DNA from: Proales similis
Taxonomy: Eukaryota > Rotifera > Eurotatoria > Ploima > Proalidae
Direction of reading: 5' to 3'
Assembly (NCBI GenBank): GCA_019059635.1
Contig: JAGVRJ010000014.1
Span: 1,054,001-1,118,000 of the forward strand
Length of the DNA: 64,000 bases
Numbering within the stretch: position 1 is the first letter of the stretch; every line of letters begins with the position of its first letter. The position numbers were made by a program, and so were the translations under genes. Below the pieces are notes generated by a model, which saw only the letters and a list, made by a program, of their open reading frames with translations, was not told the DNA's origin and made no database searches. This document shows positions 1-12,451 of this stretch, piece after piece.

Positions 1-176
1 TGTTTGGAGAACGAGCCATTTGCCGGATGCTCATTTGACTTGGCTCATTTGGCTCGCCTCGTTCTCTCACACACCGACTCACCTCTCTCATCATTTCTCT
101 CGCACTCTGCCCCCATTCAGTCCAATTGGAACTGATTTCAATTTTTACTTTTTTACTAATTTGCGACCGATTGCAG

Positions 177-912
177 GGTCCCATGGCCGAGGAGAACGTT
201 CGTGGTGTTCGATTCAACTTGTACGACGTGACCCTGCACGCTGACGCCATCCATCGTGGTGGTGGCCAGATCATCCCGACCGCTCGCCGATGCTTGTACG
301 CTTGCATCCTCACTGCCAAGCCGCGTTTCTTCGAGCCCGTCTACCTTGTCGAGATTCAGGTAAGAAGAATCACTGCAACTCGACAACAGGGTGCATCAGA
401 ATAAGCCGACCATTTTCTGACTTTAATCTAAAAATGGTGTGCAAACGATGCCTAAAGCGTAACTGGTCGATCGGGTTCACACCAAAGCGCTTTACTTTAA
501 AGTAAAGCGACCGAGCTCGCCTCCGATATTTGCATGCGAACACTTGTCAATTTGAAACTAATCTCGTTTTCATTTGTCACTCTAGTGCCCCGAGTCCGCC
601 GTCGGTGGTATCTACGGTGTGTTGAACAGACGCCGTGGTGTCGTCTTCGAGGAGTCGCAGGTGGTCGGCACTCCGATGTTCGTTGTCAAGGCTCACTTGC
701 CTGTCAACGAGTCGTTCGGCTTCACTGCTGATCTGAGATCAAACACCGGTGGCCAGGCGTTCCCTCAGTGCGTCTTCGATCACTGGCAAGTGTTGGGCGG
801 CGATCCTTATGAGGCCGGCAGCAAGACCCGCACCATCTTGGACGACATTCGAAAGCGAAAGGGTCTCAAGGAAGGCATGCCGGATCTTGACCAATACTTG
901 GACAAGCTCTAA
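177..912 (+). CDS. EEF2: Elongation factor 2, C-terminal part (gene starts upstream of window)
   Basis: GTPase that drives ribosome translocation in the cytosol. Two exons are visible, 177-359 and 586-912, joined in phase 0 across a 226-nt GT-AG intron. They encode the last about 170 residues, domains IV-V. The stretch [18 protein letters not shown] is close to invariant in eukaryotic EF2. The histidine that is modified to diphthamide lies upstream of this and is not in the window. The protein ends FLDKL-like (YLDKL) with TAA at 910-912. Bases 1-176 do not encode EF2 and end in a pyrimidine-rich acceptor (ttgcag), so they are the 3' part of an intron. Identification is very secure; only the 5' part is missing, by position and not by damage. 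Confidence 0.97.
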
Positions 913-1319
913 ACACATGCCCTTGTTGTTTTGAAAGCCGTTTTTTCATTAAAAAGACAGCCGCAGCACAAGAGAAACAGAAAATAATCCCAAAAACCCA
1001 ACAAAAAAAGGCGTCCGCTTATATTTATTTTAATTAAACAACAAAAAAAGACTACAGTCCAAGACCTGTTTTTGCTTAAGGATTGGTTTTAGATTGAGAA
1101 CAAAAAAAAAAACAAAAAAAAAATTATTCAAATTTTTCTCTGGCGGTCTCGGGTTTCAACAGGAGAAGGTCTGGAAGTTGACGGGATGAGAAGCAGATCA
1201 TCGCACAGACTCGCACGCGTTTTAGTTTGGCTATATATTTATTTAGAACAAGATAGCGGAAAAAATAGCTGAATTAAAATAAAGGAAGAGAGAGAGAGAG
1301 AGAGTGTGTGGAGACTCCT
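913..1319. other. Convergent intergenic spacer EEF2/BCKDHB
   Basis: A/T-rich 3' flanks of two genes facing each other. Minus-strand AATAAA signals (read as TTTATT on +) occur near 1238-1243 and 1025-1032 and could end BCKDHB transcripts. A GA dinucleotide run lies at about 1287-1304. No coding sequence is seen. Confidence 0.6.
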
Positions 1320-2685
1320 TTAATAGTTAACCATGCGCTTGATCGCTTCGATGCAACGCCACTTGTCCGGCATGAAAAATGCCTCGTAAACGTGTGGAAT
1401 GGAGGGCACGTCGTAGCCAGTTACGCGCTCGATGGGCGCCTCCAAATTGAGAAAGCACTCTTTCTGCACAAACGCGGCTATCTCGGCACCGAAGCCCATG
1501 GTGAAGTTGGCCTCGTGAGTGACCAGCAGTCGACCGGTCTTGGCCACGGACTAGCAGGCGAATATGAGGCGGCGCTCTGAGAGAGAGAGAAGACGGTACT
1601 CACGTTGCAAATGGTCTCGTAGTCCCAAGGCACAATTGTGCGCAGGTCGATCACCTCGCAAGAGACGCCCATCTTGGCTTGGACGAGCTGAGCGACCTCG
1701 CGAGCCACGTGCACCTGAGTGCCCCAGGCGACTATGGTCACGTCAGTGCCCTCGGAGAGCACCTCGGCACTCGACAACGGGATCATGTAGTCTTTGACGG
1801 GCACATTTTCCACTGCCTGTCTGTACAATATTTTCGGCTCGAAAAATATGCATGGATTGGGATCACGAATGCAAGAGAGGAGGAGGCCCTTTGCTTGGAT
1901 CGGACTGCGCGGAATGACCACCTTTTGAAAGCAGGGTAACTCATTGAATGCACTTTGAGCTGCGCCTTGAGTTCACCTTGAGACCTGGCACGTGCGAGAA
2001 GAACGCTTCCACGCTCTGCGAGTGATAGAGCGCTCCGTGGCCGACCGCGCCGCAAGGCGTTCGAATGGTCAGTTTTCCACAATCGAACAAGTTGCCCGAT
2101 CGAAAGCGAAATTTGGCCGCCTCGTTAACTATCTTTCGGTTTGGAATTTCGGTCAACTTGAGCAAGCGAACTGCACGAGCTAAAGCCTTACCTGATCAAA
2201 TGCCGGAAATATGTAATCGGCGAACTGAATTTCGGCGATCGAAGTGGCACCAGCCGTGGCCAGACCGATGCCGAACGCCACGATGCCTTGCTCGGCCAGC
2301 GGAGTGTTGAACACTCTGTCTGATCCTTTGATCCATTTCGGCTTAACAGAGGAATCAGAGAGGCAAAGTGAAGAGAAGCCGAACCGAATTTGTCTTTGAG
2401 GCCGACAGTGCATCGGAATACGCCTCCGAAGGCGACGTCCTCGCCGAACACCACCGCGCTCTTGTCGGCAGAGAGAACAATGTCCATGGCGTTGGTCACC
2501 GACTGGCACAAGTTCATCTTGGTCGTCTCGCCGAGCTCTTCAGCAGCCACGTCGGGCATGAATTTGAACGCAGAGGCGTTTCTGCTCGGCTGAATGAGCA
2601 GTGCTGCGCAATTGAAACCTGCCGGACGAGCGCTTGACCCCAATACGGCTCTGAGACATTTGGCACCGGCTTTTATTAACGACAT
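1320..2685 (-). CDS. BCKDHB: 2-oxoisovalerate dehydrogenase E1 subunit beta, mitochondrial
   Basis: Beta subunit of the thiamine-diphosphate E1 component of branched-chain 2-oxoacid dehydrogenase, in the mitochondrial matrix (Leu/Ile/Val breakdown). Five exons on the minus strand: 2685-2385, 2325-2192, 2132-1977, 1921-1604, 1550-1320. All junctions are GT-AG and in phase, giving 379 aa. The N-terminal about 50 residues are Ala/Arg/Ser rich with few acids, as in a matrix-targeting peptide. Family landmarks are [49 protein letters not shown] and [13 protein letters not shown]. The C-terminus ends MVNY, matching the family's INY ending. Length matches the usual about 390 aa. The introns are 53-59 nt. 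The start at 2685 is the first ATG that gives a targeting sequence. Confidence 0.95.
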
Positions 2686-3150
2686 TGCAAGATGCTCAAA
2701 CTAGATGAGGACGAAGACGAGTTTATGCTCTAAAGGAGAATTCGGTTGAATTCGTCAATCGATCAGGTTGCATGCATTGGCCGTGCGTTCATTCGCTTGA
2801 TCTAAGTTCTCATCACTTGATCGAACACTCACTTGCACAAACACACACACGCAATAAAAAGACAGGCACGCACACACCCAGCAAATCTAGCTGATCGTGT
2901 AATACGCCGTGTCAATTGGACAGAATTGAGACATTCGATGTTCGAGTGCATGTGCAGACATCACTGCGTGTTGAATCGACGCGAAAGTAAAAGTATCCGA
3001 GATTTCCAAAGTCGCTTTACTGAATTTACCGAGACTAAACAATTTATTAAAAAATTTTTGTTGGAATTGGTTTCGAAAAACCAAAAGTTTCTAAAATTGA
3101 GCCCAGTGGCCCAGGGCTGAGAGAATGGCAAGAGGGAGATGGATGGACAC
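2686..3150. other. Spacer between BCKDHB and glutamate synthase
   Basis: Holds the 5' flank of BCKDHB and the 3' flank of glutamate synthase, both minus-strand genes. A minus-strand AATAAA (TTTATT on +, 3043-3048) lies about 100 nt past the glutamate synthase stop. Nothing else is recognised. Confidence 0.5.
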
Positions 3151-6100
3151 TTAGGCCGGCTGAATACGCTGCGGACTGACTTGACCTGCGGGGCCCGCCA
3201 GTGAGCTGTAGCCCATGAGCTCTTCGTCTATTTGCCGTGCTGCCTGCCTTCCTTCGTGAATGGCCCAGACGACCAAGCTCTGTCCTCTTCGGCAGTCTCC
3301 AGCTGCATAGACCTTGGCCACGTTGGTGTTGTACTTTTCGATTGGAGTGTCAATGTTGCTTCGGGAGTCTTTGTTTAGAGCGAGCTGCTGTAGAAGCGCC
3401 TCTTCAGGCCCAAGGAAGCCCATTGCCAAGAGCACAAGCTCGCATTCGTAGATTTTCTCGCTGCCCGGTACTTCAGACATTTTCCAGCGTCCGGCCGAGT
3501 CCTTTTCCCATGCGACCTTGACCGTGCGAACACCCTTCACGTTTCCTTGCTCGTCGCCGATGAACTCTTTTGAGGAGATCTCGTAGATTCGCGGATCCTT
3601 CTTTAACAAATGCAAGCTCTCCTCGTGTCCGTAGTCTAGTTTGAACACTTTAGGCCAAGTGGGCCACGGGTTGTCCTCGGCGCGCTCGTTGGGCGGCTGC
3701 GGCAGAATTTCGAACGAAATTACGTCTTTGGCGCCTTGACGAAGCGAAGTGCCGATGCAATCGTTGCCAGTGTCGCCTCCGCCGATCACTAGCACACGTT
3801 TGCCACGCGCCAATCTGACAAGCTCGTCCAAGTTTTGGCCATCGCTCTTCTCATGCTGCTCTTGCCAGCCTTGCAAGAAGCTCATGGCGAAATAGATTCC
3901 GTTCAGCTCGCGGCCGGGTATTTTCAAGTCGCGTGGCCAGGTGGCGCCGGTCGCCAGCAGCACTGCGTCGTAGTTGCTCACCAGACTGGCTGCGTCCAAG
4001 TCCTTGCCCACTTCGACTTTGGTGCGGAACTCGATGCCCTCTTTCTCCATGAGGTCGATTCGACGCTGCACGACTTGTTTTGAAAGCTTCATGCTCGGAA
4101 TTCCGTAGCGGAGAAGGCCGCCGATCGCGTCGTTGCGCTCGAACACAGTCACCAAATGACCGACACGATTGAGCTGATGCGCCGCGGCCAGGCCGGCTGG
4201 ACCGGAGCCGATTACGGCCACTCGTTTGCTTGTTCTAACCTTGGGAACCTCGGGCTTCATCCAGCCCTGGTCGAACGCGTTGTCTATTATTGAGCATTCG
4301 ATGTTCTTGATGGTCACCGGCTTCTCGTTTATGCCGAGCACACAGGCGCCCTCGCAAGGCGCCGGACACACTCGGCCGGTGAACTCGGGAAAGTTGTTGG
4401 TCTGAAGCAGCTGATGCAGCGCCTCCTTCCATCTGTCCTGGTAGACGAGATCGTTCCATTTCGGAATTATGTTGCCAAGCGGACAGCCGTTCTTTGACTG
4501 ACAGAACGGAATGCCGCACTCCATGCAGCGAGCCGCCTGCTGCTTCAGACCTTTTCTCACGCTCTTGTGGTCGAATATCTCGCCCCAGTCGTTCACTCGC
4601 TCTTCCACGCTTCGGTAGGGCTTTGAATTGCGCGCATACTTGTGGAAGCCTTTCAGCTTGTCGAACTTTTTCACCGAGTCCTCGATGTCAGCGACGGCCA
4701 CCACCGCCGCTGGCTTCTTTTCGGTTTGAATGTTCTCGTCGACTCGCTGCAGCGGCTTGCGCTCTTGCTTTTGCTCGAGAAGCACTCGCTCGTACTCGTG
4801 AGGCAGGACCTTGACAAAGCTGGCGGTCGACATGGGCCACTCGTCGAGCACTTTTCTTGCCACCTCTGAGCCGGTCTTTTCTTCAAAGTCGGCCAGGATG
4901 TTGCGCAGGAAGATGAGGTCCTCGTCGTCGGCCACTTTGCACAGCCTGACCATTTCAAGGTTGCATTTGTGCGGAAAGACGCCGGTCGGGTCGTAAATGT
5001 AGGCGATGCCGCCACTCATGCCCGCAGCGAAATTGCGTCCGGTGAGTCCGAGAATTACTGCCGCGCCTCCGGTCATGTATTCACAGCCGTGGTCTCCGCA
5101 GCCCTCACTGACAGCGATCGCGCCGCTGTTTCTCACGCAGAATCTCTCCGCCGCCTGGCCTCGCACGTACAAAGTGCCCGCAATGGCGCCATAGAGCACA
5201 ACATTGCCCACTATGATGGCGTCCACCGACTTGAACGGGCTCTGCTTGGGCGGGTAGATGATGATCTTGCCGCCGGATAGACCCTTGCCGACGTAGTCGT
5301 TGGCGTCGCCGCACAGCTCAATGGTGACTCCTTTGGCGAGGAAGGCGCCGAAGCTCTGGCCACCGTGGCCTTTCAATCTCAGGTAGATCGAGTCGTCCTT
5401 GAGGCCGGCTTCTTTGTAGCGCAGCGAGATTTGATTGCTCAACGTGGCACCGAACGTTCGGTCCTCGTTCGCAACCTCCAGTTCAATGTCAATTCGGTCT
5501 CGCTTGCCATCGAGCACCTCTCGGGCCATCTCGATTATCTGCATGTCAATGCGCTTGTCGATGTCAAACACCTGGGCCACTGAGCCGCCCAGAACGGACA
5601 CGCCCTTTCGGAGCTCGTTCGCATTAAGCAAGATGGCGTCGTAGTTCAGAGAAGCTTCTTTGCAGTTTACGCCGTCACTGCGCCTCTTGAGCAGATCGGC
5701 GCGGCCGATCAGCTCGTTGAAAGTGCGCATGCCGAGACGAGCCATTATCTGCCGGATCTCCTCGGCCATCAGGAAAAAGTAGTTGATCACATGCTCTGGC
5801 TGGCCGATGAATTTGGCGCGCAGCTCCGGGTCCTGGGTGGCGATGCCCACAGGGCAGGTGTTCAAGTGACACTTGCGCATCATTATACAGCCGAGAGTGA
5901 TCAAGGGCGCGGTGGCGAAGCCGAACTCGTCTGCGCCGAGCATGGCGGCCATGACCACGTCAAGGCCAGTGCGCAGCTGGCCGTCGGCCTGGAGAACGAC
6001 ACGCGAGCGAAGGTCATTCATCACGAGCGTCTGATGCGTCTCGGCTATTCCAAGCTCCCAGGGAAGGCCGGCGCTCTTGATGCCGGTCCAACTGCTGGCA

Positions 6101-7683
6101 CCGGTGCCGCCGTCATGGCCCGATATGGTCAAATGCTCCGACTTGGCCTTGACTACGCCAGCGGCCACGACGCCCACTCCGACTTCGGCGACCAGCTTGA
6201 CGCTGATCCTGGCCTTCGGATTGGCCGACTTTAGATCGTAGATGAGCTCGGCCAGATCCTCGATCGAGTAAATGTCGTGATGAGGCGGTGGACTGATCAG
6301 GCCGACGCCCGGAATCGAGTTGCGGCAGTAGGCGATCTCTTTGGTCACTTTGTAGCCGGGCAGCTCTCCGCCCTCGCCGGGCTTGGCACCTTGCGCCATT
6401 TTAATCTGCAGGTCGTCGGCAAACGTCAAATAGACGCTGCTCACGCCAAATCGGCCCGAAGCCACCTGTTTGATGGCCGAGCGCGTGCTAGTCGACGGAT
6501 CGGAGTCGTCTAGCAAACGCTCCAGATTCTCGCCTCCCTCGCCCGTGTTGGACTTGCCGCCGATGCGATTCATGGCCTTGGCCAGAGTAGTGTGAGTTTC
6601 GATCGAAATGCTGCCAAAACTCATGGCGCCGGTGGCGAATCGCTTCACGATCTCGCTGGCCGGCTCAACTTGGTCGATGCTGATGGACGTGCCCTTGGCG
6701 TAGTCAATCTCCAGCTGGCCTCTGATGGTGCAATAGCGATTCGCTTCGGTGTGAAACTCGCTAAAGCGTTTGTAGGCGTCGGCCGAGTTTCGTTGGGCCG
6801 CCTCTTGCAGAGAGGCGATCGTGTCCGGATCGTTTATGTGCTTCTCGCCCGAATTGCGCCAATGGTAGATGCCCGGGTTGAGTGCGAGCTGATCGTCGCC
6901 GCCCTCGCGAGGCCCAAATGCCAGCAGGAAGCGGTTGTAGGCCTCGGTCGAAAGGAGCTTGAAATCGACGCCGCCCAGACGAGACGGCGTGCCTTTGAAG
7001 CAGCGAGCGATCACCTGCTCGCTGATGCCGACCGCCTCGAATATTTGCGCTCCCTTGTACGACTGGAGAGTGCTGATGCCCATTTTGGCCATCACCTTGG
7101 ATATGCCTTTGCTGGTGGCCGAGACGAAATTCTTGAATATCTGCTCGCTCTCCATGCTCGTGTTGAGCATGCCCTGCGCGTTCATGGTCTTGATTGTCTC
7201 GAAGACCAAGTAGGGACAGATGGCGTCGGCGCCGAAGCCGAGCAGCAGGCAGAGGTGGTGAATCTCGCGCGCCTCGCCCGTCTCCACAATCAGGGCCACT
7301 TTGGTTCTGAGACGCCGCTCGATCAAATAGTGATGGACCGCGCCGACCACAAGCAGCGGACTGACTGGAATGTAATTGCGGCCGGCCATTCGATCGCTCA
7401 GAATCAAAAAGCTGGTGCCATTGTGGGCCGCTTGTTCGCACTCGCGACACACCCGGTCCAGGGTGGGCGAGATAAAGTCCTCGCCTCTGACCAGATCGCG
7501 CACGTCGTAGACAATGTTGATGGTGCACGCCTGAATCGACCTGTACTTCATGTCCTTGATGATGTAAACGTCCTCGAGCGAGAGAATGGGCTGCTCGATA
7601 AAGAGACGCTCGCACTGATCGGCGCATGGCTCGAGAATGTTGCCCTCGGGACCGATCGGACAGGCGAGCGACATGATGATGCG

Positions 7684-7719
<36 letters not shown>

Positions 7720-9354
7720 CGCGAACAGCTGCTTGAAGTAGTCGTAGACGAGCGGGTTGTAGCGCGAGAGACAGGCGAGCGGCGCATCGTTGCCCATCGA
7801 GCCGAGACTCTCTTTCGAGTTCTTGATCATCGGCACCAGCAGCATGCTGAGTATTTCCACGTTGTAGCCGAACAAGGGCAAGCGTCTGTCCTCTTCGACG
7901 TGCGAGGCCATTTGCTTGCCGAGCTCGTTCATGAAGCTCTTCATGTTGGCGTAGTTGGGATGCGACGACTTGTAAATCTCGTGCAAGTCCTTGAGCGTTA
8001 TGATCCGCTTAATCCACTGCTGCACCGGCCTGAGCGAGCAGAGCTCCTTCTTGATGGCCACGTCGCTGGTGATCTCCTTTCGCTTGACGTCCACGAGCAG
8101 CATGCGGCCCGGCTTCAGGCGGCCCTTCTCGATCACCTCGGCCGGATCGACGTCGATCACGCCGACCTCGCTCGACATGACCATGTGCTTGGAAGAGAGC
8201 ACATAGTATCTGGACGGACGCAGGCCGTTGCGGTCGAGTATGGCGCCGATGTAACGTCCGTCAGTGAAGGTCAACAGAGCCGGCCCGTCCCAGGGCTCCA
8301 TGGTCAACGAGCTCCATTTGTAGAATGCCTTTTTCGTGTTGCTCATCAGCTCGTCTCGCTGCCAGGCCTCGGGCACCAGAGTGACCATTGCCTCGGGCAG
8401 AGAACGGTTGCCGCATTGAACCAGAAACTCGAGCACGTTGTCGAACGAGCCCGAGTCGGACATGTTCTTCTCGACGACTGGATAGAGATTTTTGAGCTCG
8501 TCGCCAAACACCTTGCTGCTCATGACGCCCTCGCGCGCGTGCATGAAGTTGACGTTGCCGCGCAATGTGTTTATCTCGCCGTTGTGCGCCAAGTATCTGA
8601 ACGGATGGGCTCGCTCCCAGCTCGGGAACGTGTTTGTCGAAAATCTCGAGTGCACAAGCGCCAGGTATGGCTTGTACAAGTCGCTCTTCAAGTCGACAAA
8701 GTACTCCCAGAGCTGGTGAGGCGTGACCAGGCCTTTGTAGACCACTGTGCGCTCAGAGAAGCTGCAAATGTAGGCGTAGAGGTTGCCGTCGTTGAAGCGG
8801 TGCGTGGCCCTTTTTCTGGTCAAGTAGCAGCGCTGCGAGAAACTGAGCGAGTGCGGCTGCTCGCATTTTGAGTTCTCGTCGATCACAAACGCCTGTTTAA
8901 TCAGCGGCTCAGTCTGGCGTGCGATCTCACCAATTGCCGAACTGTCCACTGGCACTGTACGCCAGCAGAGGACCTTTAAATTGTAGGCGGTGGCGATTTT
9001 CTCAAATTCAAACTCAACTTGTGTGTGCGAGTCGGCCTGCATGAAGAGGACCGCCACGGCGTAGTCGCCGGCCGCCGGCAATGCCACATTCAACTCGTCC
9101 TGCAGCGCCTGCTTGAAAAACTCGTGCGGAATCGAAGTGAGACAGCCGGCGCCGTCGCCCGTGTTGTTGTCACAGCCGCATGCGCCTCGATGGCTCATTC
9201 TGGTCAGCATGGTCTTGGCGTCGCGAAGCACTCGACTCGAGCCCTGGCCCTCGATGTTCACTATAAAGCCAACGCCGCACGCGTCCTTCTCATAGGCCGA
9301 GTCGTAGAGACCCACGCTCTCCGGAAGTCCTGTGCGCTTGTTCAACTTCATCAT
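3151..9354 (-). CDS. GOGAT: Glutamate synthase, fused large and small subunits (NADH-GOGAT type)
   Basis: Converts glutamine plus 2-oxoglutarate to two glutamates using NAD(P)H. One uninterrupted ORF of 2067 aa holds both bacterial-type subunits. In order: a class II glutamine amidotransferase whose nucleophile is Cys26 (DACGVGF), exposed after a roughly 25-residue propeptide; central and FMN-binding synthase domains; the 3Fe-4S cysteines in [17 protein letters not shown]; a glutelin-like beta-helix; then the small subunit with two cysteine clusters ([10 protein letters not shown]...C and CPAPCEGAC), an FAD Rossmann motif ([10 protein letters not shown]) and a nucleotide motif (GGGDTGND). It ends with the usual [16 protein letters not shown] segment. 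No mitochondrial presequence is obvious. Length fits eukaryotic NADH-GOGAT. The lack of any intron over 6.2 kb is odd next to intron-rich neighbours. A 759-codon open frame on the other strand (6592-8871) is a shadow. Confidence 0.97.
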
Positions 9355-12300
9355 TTCTGCCTCCTTGTCTGGTCTGTCTGCTGCTGCTGCTCTCTCTTTC
9401 TCTCTGTGTCAATCCTAAAAAAGTCGGTAATCTGCTCGTCTGCTAATTCTGATCTGATTTCGTCCTTGACGCTTTTCGCTCTAATTCTGGTCCAGTCGAA
9501 TTTGTACAGTTTGTGCAAATTGTTGTCTTTTACTATGTTCAATCTAAATTCAAAGCCGGATTAAAATTCAAAAAGTGACAGAGCACCAGCAGAACGAGTC
9601 TGACTCTCAGTGCGCCTCATTTCTTTTGCTCTCTTTCTCTCTCTTTCTCTTTTTCTCTCTTTTTCTCTTTAGCTGTCAATCAGGGCTGCTTGCCTGTTTT
9701 TATTTTCGCATTTGACGGCCGTTGCTTGCTTGCTCTAATAAATCTGAATTGTCGCTGGGGAGTCTAAACTGATAGTTGAACAGAAGAGAGCACAAACAGT
9801 AGAGAGCGTCGCAGAGCAAATGAAACTCAGCCTGCCATGCAAACTGCAAGAGCCGCCGCCGCATCATGATGAACGCGATTGCATTTCGCTTCGACTGTCA
9901 TGATTGTTGGCAGAATGGCAGGCATCAAGCCAACGAACGAATCAACTGGCGGAAGACAGGCAAACAGCCGGTCGTGTTTTCCTTCTTCTTCTTCCTGATG
10001 CAAATTATCGATACCGACCAGAAGCCTCCGTCCTCTCTCTTTCTCTCCTCTTTCTCTCTGTCTGTGTCGATCTGTGCAGTTCGCTGGCTCTATCCGTTCG
10101 TTCATTCATTCATTCGCTCATTTCCGCCGCGCTCAATGCATCCGCACGCAATCGTTCGCTTCTCTCTTGCCTTTCTCCAATTCGATAAAATATCCGATAA
10201 AAGTCTCGCTCAGATGCATGTGAGTGGTGTCCACAGAAGCCCAGACGACCGAAGGAAAATGTCGAAATTCAGCAGCAGCAGCAGCGAATAAAATGAAGAA
10301 CGAGATCGGTGGCCGGCGCAAATCGATGCAAAATCCAAAATTAGCAAAAGGGGGAATAATATTAAAAAAAGGAGCACTAGCTGAAATAAAACGCATTACA
10401 TAAGCGTGAAAAATGAATTGGAGCACGCACTAAACACATGATCGCGTCAGAAAATTAAATTTGAACTCACAGATGACTCGCTCAGTCGACTGCTAAATAC
10501 TGTGGCTCTAGACCGATCTCCCTCACTTTGTCTCGCTTCTCTCCCTTTCTCTTTGTATGGTTGGCCTCTCCTCTCGCCTCTCTCTCTCTCTCTCTCTCGC
10601 TTCCTCTTCCATTCAGCTTGATAAGTGTGTTGTCAAGCGATTGCATTCGCTCCTTATCCAGTAGCGCCTTGATGGCGCCTGCATTTCAGCCATACGACCA
10701 CTGGCTTATGTTGCTGCACCACTCGTTTGGGTTGCCAGTCGTTTCAATGCAATTGCCTGCCTAAGCAGAATAAGCATTCAGAATGAGATTATGAATGAAT
10801 TGACCTGGCCTGGGAATTTAATTTAGAAACGCGCACTTGCGCTCAGTCAGGCACACACACACACTTCATGGTTATGGCATGCTCACGTCTTCACGCACAC
10901 TGGCCCTGGTTGCTGGCCTCTGTGACTGTGCGCCTCGCTATCTCTGCTTTATTCCACCGCCTGCTGGCCTGCCTAGTTTGTCACTGCCACACAGTCACTG
11001 TGGCTGCCGTATGCGGCGCTCTGTGCGAATAAAGCTTCTAATCGATCGATCCACTTGTGTTTTTTTATAATCCGCATTTGGCATGCAAGCACATAGACGC
11101 GTCACTGTGCCGCCGCACTCAGGAAGGAACTCAATCCAAAGCTGGAGGCGGCTTCGTCGTCGTCAATAATCATGAAGAACAACGAACAATACCAAGTGGC
11201 AGTCACCGCGCGCGCTTATGTGTGTTTGCGATTACTGCCTGCAAAAATGAGAAGAGAAAAAAAGCTTTTAAGGCAAACGAGTGCGAAATGGTGCCAGAGA
11301 GAGCCAAGAGACAGAAATTTGACGAGAGACAATTGAAGGAATGAGAATTCAAAATGGTCGATTTATTAAGGCAGCCCATTCGTCTGTTTTCACTTTTGCT
11401 CGTCGCAGTCCTGATTGCAAGTGGCTCACTAAGCAAGCGAATCAAATAAAAACGCTCACACAAGCGTATCTCAAGTGTTCACACACGCACACACACAGAG
11501 TCAGAAATGGTGCTCGCGTCGCGTGTATGCTTGCAAGAATGCGAGTGAGAGAGAGAGAGAAAGATGGGCGGCGACAAAGATCTTGAAACGAAAATGCCAT
11601 CGAGGCAGCGAGCCAAAGCCGCTCAAGACTCAGGAGTTGCTCTTAATCGATCTTAATCACTCTGTGATCTTCTAAATCGTTCTGCAAATAGGCCTTAAGT
11701 GTTCGAGGCAGGCAGCCGGGCGGGCAGATGAGTGAGCGAGCAGGCGTGTAGAACGATCTACTTGATTCTGCTACAATCACTTTGTTCTGCTACAATCGCT
11801 ACAAAAGAAGAGGCAGAGAAGCGCTTTTTTTGCCAGAGGTCAAGGTAGCTCGTCGTTTGCAAACTGGCCCGCTCGCTTCCATCCACAATTATGCGGCCGT
11901 TTGGCCGAGCGGACCGAAGAGTGAGATTTCAGAAAGCGCTTGAATGGCCTGGGCTTGGATTTGAACGGCTCTCTTAACGAAATGTTGCGTCCGTTCATAA
12001 TTTCGATCCTGGCGAGCTATTCAAGAAGAAGCGACTCCGAGCCGAGTCAGTCCGGTCTCTTGACTGCAACTCCGAGCCGAAAGATGAATAAATGTTTTAT
12101 TTTGCACAATTTTCGCCTAGAACAGAAGAGGAACACGAAGAAAGTGAAGAAATTGTCAAGTGAAGAAAATTGAGGAGAAAGATTAAAAAAAAACAACTGC
12201 AAGCGAATATTGCTTTAGCGTGCCTGTTGAGAAGCGGCTGAGATGCGATGAGAGTTGGCGCGGCAGACGGAAGAGGCTTGGGATGCAATTGGTACCAGTG

Positions 12301-12451
12301 GGTGCCGGTCAGAGTTGAGTAGGGCGGCGGCGAAGGAGGGAGTAGTAGTTTATTGATTAAATCGCTTGAAGCGTGCTATTGGCTCGGCTCGTAAATCGAT
12401 TCGCTTTCATTTGGTTGTGTGTTGCTTGAATGGATGCTCTCAGCGCTGGCG
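9355..12451. other. 3.1-kb gene-poor region with microsatellites
   Basis: No ORF here has recognisable domains, start context and splice sites together. It holds CT-rich tracts (about 9615-9670, 10570-10602), CA runs (10854-10864, 11480-11495) and a GA run (11546-11562), plus simple A/T-rich sequence. A minus-strand polyadenylation signal for the chitin-binding gene (TTTATT on +, 12349-12354) lies at the right edge. The left side must contain the glutamate synthase promoter. Confidence 0.5.

Noticed and set aside
6592-8871. 759-codon open frame on the plus strand, antisense to glutamate synthase
   Set aside because: Codon bias of the true gene removes stops from the opposite frame. The translated sequence shows no domain, and the minus-strand gene is certain.
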